Shown: piece by piece, positions 50,335-59,380 of the stretch
Layout of the letters: each line of letters opens with the position of its first letter
How positions within the stretch are numbered: position 1 is the stretch's first letter
Assembly (NCBI RefSeq): GCF_012971725.1
Contig: NZ_CP048833.1
Coordinates: forward strand, 2,046,001-2,110,000
Direction: 5' to 3'
Source of the DNA: Pseudomonas multiresinivorans
GTDB lineage: Bacteria; Pseudomonadota; Gammaproteobacteria; Pseudomonadales; Pseudomonadaceae
Length of the DNA stretch: 64,000 nucleotides
Made by a program: the position numbers and the translations under genes
The notes under the pieces: model-generated
Database searches by the model: none
What the model was told of the DNA's origin: nothing
What the model saw: the letters and a program-made list of their open reading frames with translations, nothing else

Positions 50335-50862
50335 ATGAAGTACCGCCTGGGCTCGTCCCGAGTCGAAACCCATCCGGAGAGCTGGATCGCCCCCAACGCC
50401 ACGGTGGTCGGCAAGGTGCGCCTCGACGCCGGCGCCAGCGTCTGGTTCAACGCCGTACTGCGCGGCGACAATGAGCTGATCCACATCGGCGAGCACAGTA
50501 ACGTGCAGGACGGCACCGTCATGCATACCGACATGGGCTTCCCGCTGACCCTGGGCAAGGGCGTGACCATCGGCCACAACGCCATGCTGCACGGCTGCCA
50601 GGTAGGCGACTACAGCCTCGTCGGCATCAACGCGGTGATCCTCAACGGCGCGAAGATCGGCAAGTACTGCATCATCGGCGCCAACGCGCTGATCCCCGAG
50701 GGCAAGGAAATCCCCGACGGCTCCCTGGTCATGGGCTCGCCCGGCAAGGTGGTGCGCGAGCTGACCGAGCCGCAGAAGAAGATGCTCGAGGCCAGCGCCG
50801 CCCATTACGTGCACAACGCCCAGCGCTACGCCCGCGACCTGGCCGAGCAGGAAGATGACTGA
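50335..50862 (+). CDS. Gamma-class carbonic anhydrase-like protein
   Basis: A 175-residue left-handed beta-helix protein of the YrdA/PaaY group. The three zinc-binding histidines are H64 (VMHTDMG), H81 (TIGHNAM) and H86 (MLHGCQV). The hexapeptide repeats are clear throughout. Members may be carbonic anhydrases or thioester-related. GAGGAG precedes the ATG. The 3' end overlaps the DUF1289 gene by 8 bp. Confidence 0.9.
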   Translation: MKYRLGSSRVETHPESWIAPNATVVGKVRLDAGASVWFNAVLRGDNELIHIGEHSNVQDGTVMHTDMGFPLTLGKGVTIGHNAMLHGCQVGDYSLVGINAVILNGAKIGKYCIIGANALIPEGKEIPDGSLVMGSPGKVVRELTEPQKKMLEASAAHYVHNAQRYARDLAEQEDD

Positions 50863-51043
50863 AGAACGTCCCGTCGCCTCGCCCTGCGTGCACGTCTGCG
50901 CGCTGGACGATGCCGACATCTGCCTGGGTTGCCAGCGCAGCGCCGCTGAAATCACCCGCTGGGGCCTGATGGACAACGCCGAGCGCCGCGAGGTGCTCCA
51001 GCGTTGCGAACAGCGTGCCCGCGAGCAGGGTGTGCTGGCCTAG
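50855..51043 (+). CDS. DUF1289 small cysteine-rich protein
   Basis: A 62-residue protein with CVHVCALDDADICLGCQRS, the four-Cys pattern of DUF1289 (YdhL type), probably binding a metal or cluster. WGLMDNAERREVL follows. It overlaps the carbonic anhydrase gene, implying joint expression. Function is unknown. Confidence 0.85.
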   Translation: MTEERPVASPCVHVCALDDADICLGCQRSAAEITRWGLMDNAERREVLQRCEQRAREQGVLA

Positions 51044-51110
51044 CCCGCCGCGAGCTTTCCCGTTTACGAGCTACCCCGTTTCGAACTTTCCCTTCTCGAG
51101 GTTTCCCGCA

Positions 51111-52292
51111 ATGCCCCGTCTTGGAACTCCCCTGTCGCCGAGCGCGACCCGCGTACTGCTCTGTGGCTCCGGCGAGCTGGGCAAGGAAGTGGCGATCGAG
51201 CTGCAGCGCCTGGGCTGCGAAGTCATCGCCGTGGACCGCTACACGAACGCTCCGGCCATGCAGGTCGCGCACCGCAGCCATGTGATCAGCATGCTCGACG
51301 GCGTGGCCCTGCGCGCAGTGATCGAGCAGGAGAAGCCGCACTACATCGTGCCGGAGATCGAGGCCATCGCCACCGCGACCCTGGTCGAGCTGGAGAACGA
51401 AGGCTACACCGTCATCCCCACCGCCCGTGCAGCTCAACTGACCATGAACCGCGAGGGCATCCGCCGCCTGGCCGCCGAAGAGCTGGGTCTGCCGACTTCG
51501 CCCTACCACTTCGCCGACACCTACGAAGACTACGCCGCTGGCGTCGCCGCCGTGGGCTACCCGTGTGTTGTGAAGCCGATCATGAGTTCCTCCGGCAAGG
51601 GGCAGAGCGTGCTCAAGTCCGACGCCGACCTGAAGACCGCCTGGGACTACGCCCAGGAAGGCGGCCGCGCCGGCAAGGGCCGGGTCATCGTCGAGGGCTT
51701 CATCGACTTCGACTACGAGATCACCCTGCTCACCGTGCGCCACATTGGCGGCACTACCTTCTGCGCGCCCATCGGTCACCGCCAGGTGAAGGGCGACTAC
51801 CACGAGTCCTGGCAACCCCAGGCGATGAGCCCGAAGGCGCTGGCCGAGTCCGAGCGCGTGGCCAGGGCGGTCACCGAAGCGCTGGGCGGCCGCGGCCTGT
51901 TCGGCGTGGAGCTGTTCGTCAAGGGTGACGAGGTGTGGTTCAGCGAAGTCTCGCCGCGCCCGCACGACACCGGCCTGGTCACGCTGATTTCCCAGGACCT
52001 CTCCGAGTTCGCCCTGCATGCCCGCGCCATCCTCGGCCTGCCGATCCCGGTGATCCGCCAGCTGGGCGATTCCGCCTCGGCGGTGATCCTGGTGGAAGGC
52101 AAGTCGCAGCAGGTTTCCTTCGGTAACCTCGGCGCCGCGCTGAGCGAGCCGGACACCGCGCTGCGCCTGTTCGGCAAGCCGGAGGTGGATGGCCAGCGCC
52201 GCATGGGCGTAGCCCTGGCGCGTGACGAGTCGATCGACGCTGCCCGCGCCAAGGCCACCCGCTCGGCCCAGGCGGTCAAAGTCGAGCTGTGA
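51111..52292 (+). CDS. purT: Formate-dependent GAR transformylase PurT
   Basis: A 393-residue ATP-grasp enzyme that makes formyl-GAR from GAR, formate and ATP, the folate-independent alternative to PurN. It shows LLCGSGELGKEVAIELQRLG, VVKPIMSSSGKGQS and VSPRPHDTGLVTLISQ. I chose ATG 51111 with GAGG upstream; the longer frame overlaps the DUF1289 gene and is not conserved. The SGNH hydrolase start overlaps its stop. Confidence 0.96.
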   Translation: MPRLGTPLSPSATRVLLCGSGELGKEVAIELQRLGCEVIAVDRYTNAPAMQVAHRSHVISMLDGVALRAVIEQEKPHYIVPEIEAIATATLVELENEGYTVIPTARAAQLTMNREGIRRLAAEELGLPTSPYHFADTYEDYAAGVAAVGYPCVVKPIMSSSGKGQSVLKSDADLKTAWDYAQEGGRAGKGRVIVEGFIDFDYEITLLTVRHIGGTTFCAPIGHRQVKGDYHESWQPQAMSPKALAESERVARAVTEALGGRGLFGVELFVKGDEVWFSEVSPRPHDTGLVTLISQDLSEFALHARAILGLPIPVIRQLGDSASAVILVEGKSQQVSFGNLGAALSEPDTALRLFGKPEVDGQRRMGVALARDESIDAARAKATRSAQAVKVEL

Positions 52293-53029
52293 GCCGCTGG
52301 GCGGGGCTGATGTGGTGGGCGGCGGCATTGCCGCTGTTGCCGCTGGCCCTGCCCATGGCCGTGCGTACCAGGCGCACGGCCTTGCGCCTGGCTCCCGCCG
52401 CGGGCGTCTGCGAAGGCGTTGCGGGCTCAGAGTTTCCGGGCGAACCTTTTCGTCTTCTCCTGCTGGGTGAATCCACGGTCGCCGGCGTTGGTGCGTCCTG
52501 CCTGGACTTTGCCCTGGCCGGGCGGATGGCGTTGGCGCTATCGAGCCGCCTGGAGCGCCCCGTTGCGTGGCGCGCGGTCGGGGAGAACGGTATTACCGCC
52601 GCAGAGGCCTGCGAGCGCCTGCTGCCGGTGGCAACTGATCTGGATTACGAGCTGGTGGCGCTGGTCTTCGGCGTCAACGACACCACGCATTTCAGCTCCA
52701 GCCAGCGTTGGCTGGGGGCCCTTGAGCAGCTGATCGCGCACTTCCGTGGTCGCGGCACACAGGTCGTCTGCACGGCCGTGCCGCCATTGCAGCATTTCAC
52801 GGCGCTACCCTGGTTGCTGCGCCGGCTGCTCGGCTGGCGCGCAGCGCTGCTGGATCGTCAGCTCAGCAGCCTGGCGCTGGCGCAGGGGGCGGGGTATTGC
52901 GGCGTCAGCCTGGAGATGCAGCCGCAGTTCCTCGCCATCGATGGCTATCACCCGTCGGCGCTGGGTTATCAGGTTTGGGGTGAGCATCTGGCCCAATGGC
53001 TGGTTTCCCAGGATCGAACCCTTCTGTAG
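52289..53029 (+). CDS. SGNH/GDSL-type hydrolase
   Basis: A 246-residue protein with an N-terminal hydrophobic helix (LMWWAAALPLLPLALPMA). The SGNH blocks are GESTVAG (Ser nucleophile), GENG, GVNDTTH (Asn) and DGYHPSALGY (Asp/His). These enzymes are esterases or lipases, usually periplasmic when a signal anchor is present. It starts with GTG overlapping the purT stop. Its own stop TAG (53027-53029) lies in a REP. Confidence 0.85.
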   Translation: MSRWAGLMWWAAALPLLPLALPMAVRTRRTALRLAPAAGVCEGVAGSEFPGEPFRLLLLGESTVAGVGASCLDFALAGRMALALSSRLERPVAWRAVGENGITAAEACERLLPVATDLDYELVALVFGVNDTTHFSSSQRWLGALEQLIAHFRGRGTQVVCTAVPPLQHFTALPWLLRRLLGWRAALLDRQLSSLALAQGAGYCGVSLEMQPQFLAIDGYHPSALGYQVWGEHLAQWLVSQDRTLL

Positions 53030-53104
53030 GAGCGAGCTTCCTCGCGAACCCGCGTCACGCCGGGGCTGGCGGTGCAATGCGTTCGCGAGCGAGCTCGCTC
53101 TTAC
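53026..53104. repeat. REP pair, family 1, overlapping the hydrolase stop
   Basis: Arms at 53026-53048 and 53082-53104 are inverted copies of the family 1 REP with a few changes (GAGCTTCCTCG on the left, CTCTTAC on the right), 33 bp apart. The left copy contributes the stop codon of the SGNH hydrolase gene. Confidence 0.82.
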
Positions 53105-53113
53105 ATGCAGGTC

Positions 53114-54427
53114 TCAGCGGATATCGTTCAGATCGTCCCCGCGCGTCTCGCGCAGGCACAGCACCGCCAGCAGGCTGAGTGCCGCCGCGACCGACACATA
53201 GCCGCCCACCCAGCTCAGGCCACCCATGCCCACCAGCTTCTGTGCGATGTACGGCGCCACCGAGGCGCCAAGGATGCCGCCGAGGTTATAGGCCGCCGAG
53301 GCGCCGGTGTAGCGCACGTGGGTGGGGAACAGTTCTGGCAGCAGCGCGCCCATGGGGGCGAAGGTCACGCCCATGAGGAACAGTTCCAGGGACAGGAAGA
53401 CCGCCACTTCCACCGACGAGCCCTGGCTCAGCAGCGGCTCCATGGCGAAGCCCGAGGCAATGGCGGCGATGCAGCCGACGATCAGCACCGGCTTGCGCCC
53501 GAAGCGATCGCTCAGCCAGGCCGATACCGGTGTTGCTGCTGCCATGAAGAGCACGGCGATGCACAGCAGGCCGAGGAAGTCCTCACGGCTGTAACCCAGG
53601 GTGCTGACGCCGTAGCTCAGCGAGAACACCGTGGAGATATAGAAGAGCGCATAGCACACCACCATCGCCAGGGCGCCCAGCAGGGTGGGCCGCCAATGCT
53701 TGGCGAACAGTTCGGCGATCGGCAGGCTCGCGCGCTCGTGGCGCTCCATGGCCTTCGCAAACACCGGGGTTTCCACCAGCTTGAGGCGAACGTAGAGGCC
53801 GACGATGACCAGCACCGCGCTGAGCACGAACGGGATGCGCCAGCCCCAGGCGCGGAACTGCTCTTCGCTCAGCAGCATGGCGAGGCAGAGGAACAGGCCG
53901 TTGGCGGCGAGGAAGCCGATCGACGGACCCATCTGCGGGAACATGCCGAACCAGGCGCGGCGGCCCTTGGGAGCGTTCTCCGTGGCCAGCAGTGCGGCGC
54001 CGCCCCATTCGCCACCCAGCCCAAGGCCCTGGCCGAAGCGCAGCACGCAGAGCAGGATCGGCGCCCAGGCGCCAATGCTGTCGTAGCCCGGCAGCAGGCC
54101 GATCAGGGTGGTGGAGATGCCCATCAGCAGCAGGGAGGCCACCAGGGTCGACTTGCGCCCGATGCGGTCGCCGAAGTGGCCGAACAGTGCCGAACCCAAC
54201 GGGCGAGCGAGGAAGGCGATGCCGAAGGTAATGAAGGCGCTGAGCGCCTGGGCGGTACCGGAGGTCTGCGGGAAGAACACCGGGCCGATCACCAGAGCGG
54301 CGGCGGTGGCGTAGACGTAGAAGTCGTAGAACTCAATGGCGGTGCCGATGAAGCTGGCTACCGCGACGCGGGTGGTGGAGTTGGTCTGTGCGGCTGGTTG
54401 TGCGGCTTCGAGGGTGGCGCTGGTCAT
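53114..54427 (-). CDS. MFS transporter, metabolite:H+ symporter (MHS) family
   Basis: A 437-residue protein with 12 predicted helices. The opening TM segment SFIGTAIEFYDFYVYATAAA, the loop GHFGDRIGRKSTL and the second-half DRFGRKPVL are typical of MHS-family carriers such as KgtP, ProP and ShiA. The substrate is unknown, probably a carboxylate. I chose ATG 54427; an in-frame ATG at 54502 is possible. The 285-bp gap upstream of it holds no supported gene. Confidence 0.88.
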   Translation of the reverse strand: MTSATLEAAQPAAQTNSTTRVAVASFIGTAIEFYDFYVYATAAALVIGPVFFPQTSGTAQALSAFITFGIAFLARPLGSALFGHFGDRIGRKSTLVASLLLMGISTTLIGLLPGYDSIGAWAPILLCVLRFGQGLGLGGEWGGAALLATENAPKGRRAWFGMFPQMGPSIGFLAANGLFLCLAMLLSEEQFRAWGWRIPFVLSAVLVIVGLYVRLKLVETPVFAKAMERHERASLPIAELFAKHWRPTLLGALAMVVCYALFYISTVFSLSYGVSTLGYSREDFLGLLCIAVLFMAAATPVSAWLSDRFGRKPVLIVGCIAAIASGFAMEPLLSQGSSVEVAVFLSLELFLMGVTFAPMGALLPELFPTHVRYTGASAAYNLGGILGASVAPYIAQKLVGMGGLSWVGGYVSVAAALSLLAVLCLRETRGDDLNDIR

Positions 54428-54712
54428 ACGGGGAATATCCCTGGCAGTCACGGCTGGCGACGACTCTCTGGTCGTGTCCAGCGTCATAGGAGGCATTGCC
54501 ATGGCGCGAGTGCGAGCGCGGCCCGGTGTCGGGGCTGGATGGGCGCGGCTCGCGGCGGGTCGGGGCGAGGCCGGCTGCTTCGCAAGGCAACGACGCAGGG
54601 TCGAGGCTCGGCGGGGCGTGCGATTGACTGGCCGGCGCTGCGTCGCGGATAACGGCGGGCGTCGGCGGGAGGCTGGGTAAGCCGCCTGGATTATAGGGGC
54701 GGGCGGGGCGGC

Positions 54713-56005
54713 TCAGGCAAGCTCGTCGGCGTAAGGCTCTCTTGGCGGGGCGCCAGGCAGCCACGCGCGCACGCTTTTCACCCGGTTTTCCCCCGACTGG
54801 AGGATCTCCAGGCGATAGCGGCCGATCTTCAGGCACACGGCGCAGTCTGGGATCTGCTCCAGCGCTTCGGTGACCAGGCCGTTGAGAGTCTTGGGCCCGT
54901 CACTGGGTAGTTGCCAGCCCAGCGCGCGGTTGACGTCACGCAGGTTGGCCGAGCCGTCGATGACATAGGTGCCGTCGGCCTGGGGGTGGATGTCCGGGTT
55001 GCGCAGGGTGTTCTGGTTACTGAACTCGCCGACGATCTCTTCGAGGATGTCTTCCAGGGTGATGATGCCGATCACCTCGCCGTACTCGTCGACGACGATG
55101 CCGATGCGGCGCTTCTGCTTCTGGAAGTTCACCAGCTGGGTCGACAGCGGCGTGCTCTCGGGCACGAAGTAGGGCTCCAGGCAGGCGGCCTTGAGGCTGT
55201 CCTTGGTCAACTGGTTATGGGTCAGCAGGCGGGCGATCTGGCGCATGTGCACCACGCCCTCGACCTGGTTGATATCGTTGCGGAACACCGGTAGCCGGGT
55301 ATGGGTGGTGTTGCGCAGCTGGCCGATGATGGTTTCCAGCTCGTCGTCCAGGTCGATGCCCTGGACCTCGTTGCGCGGCACCATCAGGTCGTTCACCGTG
55401 ATCTTTTCCAGGTCGAGGATGCTCAGCAGCATGTCCTGGCGATTATGGGTGAGCTTTTCGCTGGAGTCGGTGACGACGCTGCGCAGTTCGTCGTTGCTCA
55501 GCGGCTTGCCGCCACGCTGGGTCGGGTCGAGGCCGCCCAGGCGCAGGAGGAGGTTGCTGATGCCGGTCATCAGCCAGAGCAGCGGGCTGAACAGCTTCTG
55601 CATCCAGATCAGCGGCAGGCTGGCGGGGAAGGCCACGCGCTCGGGGCGCAGGGCGGCGTAGGTCTTGGGGGTGATTTCGCCGAAGATCAGCAGGATCAGC
55701 GTCAGCGCCACGGTGGCGATGGCCACGCCCGCTTCGCCCCACAGGCGCAGGGCCAGCAGGGTCGCCAGGGACGAGGCGATGATGTTGACGAAGTTGTTGC
55801 CGATCAGGATGGTGCCCAGCAGCCGGTCGGTGCGCAGCAGCAGCCAGCTGGTGCGGCGCGCCCCGCGGTTGCCCTGCTTGGACAGGTGGCGCAGGCGGTA
55901 GCGGTCGAGGCTGAGCATGCCGGTCTCGACGCTGGAGAAGAATGCCGAGCAGAGGATCAGGAAGACCAGCAGGCCGATCAGGTAGCCGGGGTGGATCTCT
56001 TCCAT
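54713..56005 (-). CDS. CNNM/CorC (HlyC) family transporter-associated protein
   Basis: A 430-residue membrane protein. An N-terminal DUF21/CNNM domain (SAFFSSVETGMLSLDRYRLR, IGNNFVNIIASSLATLLAL) is followed by two CBS domains (about 200-325; VEGVVHMRQIARLL, RIGIVVDEYGEVIGIITLED) and a C-terminal CorC_HlyC domain. Such proteins act in Mg2+/Co2+ homeostasis. It is upstream of the MHS transporter gene on the same strand, and the CcsA-like gene lies 42 bp further upstream. Confidence 0.9.
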   Translation of the reverse strand: MEEIHPGYLIGLLVFLILCSAFFSSVETGMLSLDRYRLRHLSKQGNRGARRTSWLLLRTDRLLGTILIGNNFVNIIASSLATLLALRLWGEAGVAIATVALTLILLIFGEITPKTYAALRPERVAFPASLPLIWMQKLFSPLLWLMTGISNLLLRLGGLDPTQRGGKPLSNDELRSVVTDSSEKLTHNRQDMLLSILDLEKITVNDLMVPRNEVQGIDLDDELETIIGQLRNTTHTRLPVFRNDINQVEGVVHMRQIARLLTHNQLTKDSLKAACLEPYFVPESTPLSTQLVNFQKQKRRIGIVVDEYGEVIGIITLEDILEEIVGEFSNQNTLRNPDIHPQADGTYVIDGSANLRDVNRALGWQLPSDGPKTLNGLVTEALEQIPDCAVCLKIGRYRLEILQSGENRVKSVRAWLPGAPPREPYADELA

Positions 56006-56047
56006 GCGCGCATATCCTTCAGCGGCGCTCAGGCGCCGCCGTTAGCC

Positions 56048-56848
56048 TCAGATGTGCAGGATGAATTCCTTGACCAGCTTGCTGCCGAAGTAGGCCAGCA
56101 TCAGCAGGCAGAAACCCGCGAGGGTCCAGCGGATCGCCTTGTGGCCGCGCCAGCCGAGCTGGTGGCGGCCCCACAGCAGCACGCCGAACACCACCCAGGC
56201 GAAGCAGGAGAGGATGGTCTTGTGCGCCAGGTGCTGGGCGAACAGGTTGTCGACGAACAGCCAGCCGGAGATCAGCGACAGCGAGAGCAGCGACCAGCCG
56301 CCCCAGAGGAAGCCGAACAGCAGGCTTTCCATGGTCTGCAGCGGCGGGAAGTTGCGGATCAGGCCCGACGGGTGCTTGTGCTTGAGCTGATGGTCCTGCA
56401 CCAGCAGGAGCAGCGCCTGGACCACAGCGATGGTCAGCAGGCCGTAGGCCAGGATCGACAGCAGGATGTGGGCGAGGATGCCGGGCTGCTCGTTGATCGG
56501 CTCGATGGTGCCGTGGGGCATCAGCAAGGCCAGCAGGGTGGTCAGCGCGCCGAGCGGGTAAAGGAAGAGCAGCAGGTTCTGCACCGGGATGCGCAGGCAG
56601 GCCAGCAGGGTCAGGGCGGTGACCGCGGCGGAGATCAGGCTGGCGGCGTTGAAGAAGTCCAGCGCCAGGCCCGCAGGCGTCAGCAGCTCCTGGCTCAGGC
56701 TGTAGGCCTGGCAGAGCAGGGCGATGAGGCCCAGCAGGAGGAGCAGCGGTTTCTGCGGCGGGGTGCGGCGGGCCAGGCTTGCGCCCTGGTAGACGGTTGT
56801 GCCGATATAAAGGACGGCGGCGATCAGGCTGGGCAGCAGAGGTTGCAT
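56048..56848 (-). CDS. CcsA-like (YpjD) inner membrane protein
   Basis: A 266-residue protein with about eight transmembrane helices and a CcsA/CcmC-like domain. Conserved parts include HILLSILAYGLLTIAVVQAL and LISGWLFVDNLFAQHLAHKT, with histidines likely facing heme. In E. coli the YpjD homologue is of unclear function. I chose ATG 56848; a GTG at 56902 would add 18 residues. It diverges from ffh. Confidence 0.86.
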   Translation of the reverse strand: MQPLLPSLIAAVLYIGTTVYQGASLARRTPPQKPLLLLLGLIALLCQAYSLSQELLTPAGLALDFFNAASLISAAVTALTLLACLRIPVQNLLLFLYPLGALTTLLALLMPHGTIEPINEQPGILAHILLSILAYGLLTIAVVQALLLLVQDHQLKHKHPSGLIRNFPPLQTMESLLFGFLWGGWSLLSLSLISGWLFVDNLFAQHLAHKTILSCFAWVVFGVLLWGRHQLGWRGHKAIRWTLAGFCLLMLAYFGSKLVKEFILHI

Positions 56849-56985
56849 AAGTCCTTGGAACAGTCCTTCGACGGGGGACCCGAAAGGTGCTGAGTTTGGC
56901 ACAGATCGCCCGCGCCTAGAAAGCCGCTGAGAACAGTTCGCTTCTGGCCTGCGAAGCGCTCCGTCACATCGGGATCATCGGCGGT

Positions 56986-57013
56986 GTTGGCGCTGGCCGC
57001 ACTTCGCTATAAT
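56986..57013 (+). promoter_or_regulatory. ffh promoter (candidate)
   Basis: A perfect TATAAT at 57008-57013 is preceded by GTTGGC at 56986-56991, 16 bp apart. The -35 match is weak. The distance to the ffh ATG is 55 bp. Confidence 0.55.
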
Positions 57014-57068
57014 CGGCGGCTTGCTGACAAGCCAAACCCAGGCCCGATCGGGCTGATTAGGAACGCGC

Positions 57069-58442
57069 ATGTTCGAAAACCTTACAGATCGCCTCTCGCA
57101 AACGCTGCGCCACGTCACCGGCAAGGCCAAGCTGACCGAGGACAACATCAAGGACACGCTCCGCGAAGTACGGATGGCCCTGCTGGAGGCCGACGTGGCC
57201 CTGCCGGTGGTCAAGGACTTCGTCGCCAAGATCAAGGATCGCGCGGTCGGCACCGAGGTTTCCAAGAGCCTGACCCCGGGCCAGGCCTTCGTGAAGATCG
57301 TCCAGGCCGAGCTGGTCGAGCTGATGGGCGCGGCCAACGAGGACCTGGACCTCAACGCCGCTCCGCCGGCGGTCATCCTGATGGCCGGCCTGCAGGGCGC
57401 GGGCAAGACCACCACCGCCGGCAAGCTGGCGCGCTTCCTCAAGGAGCGCAAGAAGAAGTCGGTACTGGTGGTATCCGCCGACGTCTACCGCCCGGCGGCG
57501 ATCAAGCAGCTGGAAACCCTGGCCAGCGACATCGGCGTGACCTTCTTCCCGTCCGATACCAGCCAGAAGCCGGTGGCGATCGCCGAAGCGGCGATCCGCG
57601 AAGCCAAGCTGAAGTTCATCGACGTGGTCATCGTCGACACCGCCGGCCGTCTGCACATCGACGCCGACATGATGGACGAGATCAAGCAGGTCCACGCGGC
57701 GATCAAGCCGGTGGAAACCCTGTTCGTGGTCGACGCCATGACCGGCCAGGACGCCGCCAACACCGCCAAGGCGTTCAATGATGCGCTGCCGCTGACCGGC
57801 GTGGTGCTGACCAAGGTCGACGGCGACGCCCGTGGCGGTGCCGCGCTGTCCGTGCGCGCCATCACCGGCAAGCCGATCAAGTTCCTCGGCATGGGCGAGA
57901 AGAGCGAAGCGCTCGATCCGTTCCATCCCGACCGCGTGGCCTCGCGCATCCTCGGCATGGGTGACGTGCTCAGCCTGATCGAGCAGGCCGAGCAGAGCAT
58001 GGATCGCGAGAAGGCCGAGAAGCTCGCGAAGAAGATCAAGAAGGGCAAGGGCTTCGACCTGGAAGACTTCCGTGATCAGCTGCAGCAGATGAAGAACATG
58101 GGCGGCCTGGGCAGCCTGATGGACAAGCTGCCGATGCTCGGCGGCGTCAACCTGTCGCAGATGGGCAACGCGCAGAATGCGGCGGAGAAGCAGTTCAAGC
58201 AGATGGAGGCGATCATCAACTCCATGACCCCCGCCGAGCGCCGTGATCCGGAAGTGATCAGCGGTTCGCGCAAACGCCGCATCGCCATGGGTTCCGGTAC
58301 CCAGGTGCAGGACGTCGGTCGCCTCATCAAGCAGCACAAGCAGATGCAGAAGATGATGAAGAAGGTCACCGCCAAGGGCGGCATGGCCAAGATGATGCGC
58401 GGCATGGGGAGCATGTTCCCCGGCGGCATGCCCAAGATGTAA
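57069..58442 (+). CDS. ffh: Signal recognition particle protein Ffh
   Basis: A 457-residue GTPase of the SRP. The N domain is at about 1-90. The G domain has the P-loop GLQGAGKTTTAGKLA near 107, DTAGRLHID and TKVDGDARGG. The C-terminal Met-rich M domain binds 4.5S RNA and signal peptides (KQHKQMQKMMKKVTAKGGM). It delivers membrane proteins to the Sec translocon. The rpsP operon follows. Confidence 0.97.
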   Translation: MFENLTDRLSQTLRHVTGKAKLTEDNIKDTLREVRMALLEADVALPVVKDFVAKIKDRAVGTEVSKSLTPGQAFVKIVQAELVELMGAANEDLDLNAAPPAVILMAGLQGAGKTTTAGKLARFLKERKKKSVLVVSADVYRPAAIKQLETLASDIGVTFFPSDTSQKPVAIAEAAIREAKLKFIDVVIVDTAGRLHIDADMMDEIKQVHAAIKPVETLFVVDAMTGQDAANTAKAFNDALPLTGVVLTKVDGDARGGAALSVRAITGKPIKFLGMGEKSEALDPFHPDRVASRILGMGDVLSLIEQAEQSMDREKAEKLAKKIKKGKGFDLEDFRDQLQQMKNMGGLGSLMDKLPMLGGVNLSQMGNAQNAAEKQFKQMEAIINSMTPAERRDPEVISGSRKRRIAMGSGTQVQDVGRLIKQHKQMQKMMKKVTAKGGMAKMMRGMGSMFPGGMPKM

Positions 58443-58485
58443 GCCCAGACGGCTCGCCGCCCGGCGGGCCGGACGCGCTGCGGCT

Positions 58486-58513
58486 TGCGGCGCGGGGTTT
58501 TAGCTCATAGAAT
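58486..58513 (+). promoter_or_regulatory. rpsP operon promoter (candidate)
   Basis: TTGCGG (58486-58491) and TAGAAT (58508-58513) are 16 bp apart. The distance to the rpsP ATG is 73 bp, leaving a short 5' leader. Confidence 0.6.
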
Positions 58514-58586
58514 ATGCGGCCTTTCGGGCTATGTGCCCGAGGGCTGCATTTCTTTTTTGCAAGCAAACCATAGGAACAACGTACGC

Positions 58587-58835
58587 ATGGTAACCATTCG
58601 TCTGGCTCGTGGCGGCTCCAAGAAGCGCCCGTTCTATCACCTGACCGTGACCAACAGCCGCAACGCTCGTGACGGCCGTTTCGTCGAGCGCGTCGGCTTC
58701 TTCAACCCTGTCGCCACTGGCGCCGAAGTCAAGTTCTCGGTCAACCAGGAGCGTCTGAACTACTGGCTGAGCCAAGGCGCTCAACCGTCTGAGCGTGTTG
58801 CTCAGCTGATCAAGGACGCCGCCAAGGCTGCCTGA
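58587..58835 (+). CDS. rpsP: 30S ribosomal protein S16
   Basis: An 82-residue basic protein beginning MVTIRLARGGSKKRPFYHLT, the S16 signature. It is needed for 30S assembly. I chose ATG 58587, with TAGGA upstream; the frame is open further upstream without ribosomal features. It is the first gene of the conserved rpsP-rimM-trmD-rplS operon. Confidence 0.97.
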   Translation: MVTIRLARGGSKKRPFYHLTVTNSRNARDGRFVERVGFFNPVATGAEVKFSVNQERLNYWLSQGAQPSERVAQLIKDAAKAA

Positions 58836-58840
58836 GATCG

Positions 58841-59377
58841 ATGAACACGAATCCTGCTCCCGCCGAGGAGATGGTTGTTCTCGGCAAGATCGTATCGGTG
58901 CACGGTATTCGTGGTGAGGTGAAGGTGTATTCCTTTACCGATCCGTTGGACAACCTGCTGGACTACCGTCGCTGGACGCTCAAGCGTGGCAACGAGGTTC
59001 GACAGGCTGAACTGGTCCAAGGTCGCGTGCAGGGCAATGTCCTGGTCGCGAAGCTGAAGGGACTGGATGATCGCGAGATCGCCCGCACCTTCGCTGAATT
59101 CGAAATCCTGGTCCCGCGCAGCGAGCTGCCGGTGCTGGACGATGGCGAGTTCTACTGGAGTCAGTTGGAAGGTCTCAAGGTGATCGACCAGAACGGGCAG
59201 CTGTTCGGGATTCTCGACCACATGCTGGAGACCGGCGCCAACGATGTGATGGTAGTCAAGCCCTGCGCAGGCAGTCTGGACGACCGTGAACGCCTGCTCC
59301 CGTATACGGATCAGTGCGTACAAGCGGTGGACCTGGAAGCCGGTGAGATGCGGGTGGACTGGGACGCGGACTTCTAA
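58841..59377 (+). CDS. rimM: 16S rRNA processing protein RimM
   Basis: A 178-residue protein with an N-terminal RimM domain (VVLGKIVSVHGIRGEVKVYS) and a C-terminal PRC barrel (YWSQLEGLKVIDQNGQLFG). It binds S19 and aids maturation of the 30S head. The gene starts 5 bp after rpsP, and trmD starts 3 bp after its stop. Confidence 0.95.
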   Translation: MNTNPAPAEEMVVLGKIVSVHGIRGEVKVYSFTDPLDNLLDYRRWTLKRGNEVRQAELVQGRVQGNVLVAKLKGLDDREIARTFAEFEILVPRSELPVLDDGEFYWSQLEGLKVIDQNGQLFGILDHMLETGANDVMVVKPCAGSLDDRERLLPYTDQCVQAVDLEAGEMRVDWDADF

Positions 59378-59380
59378 CCC

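Noticed and set aside
54501..54680. A 59-codon Arg/Gly-rich plus-strand ORF with TAGGAGG upstream
   Set aside because: Despite the good ribosome-binding-like sequence, the composition is extreme and non-conserved in appearance. The TAGGAGG may be chance. I see no supported gene in 54428-54712.
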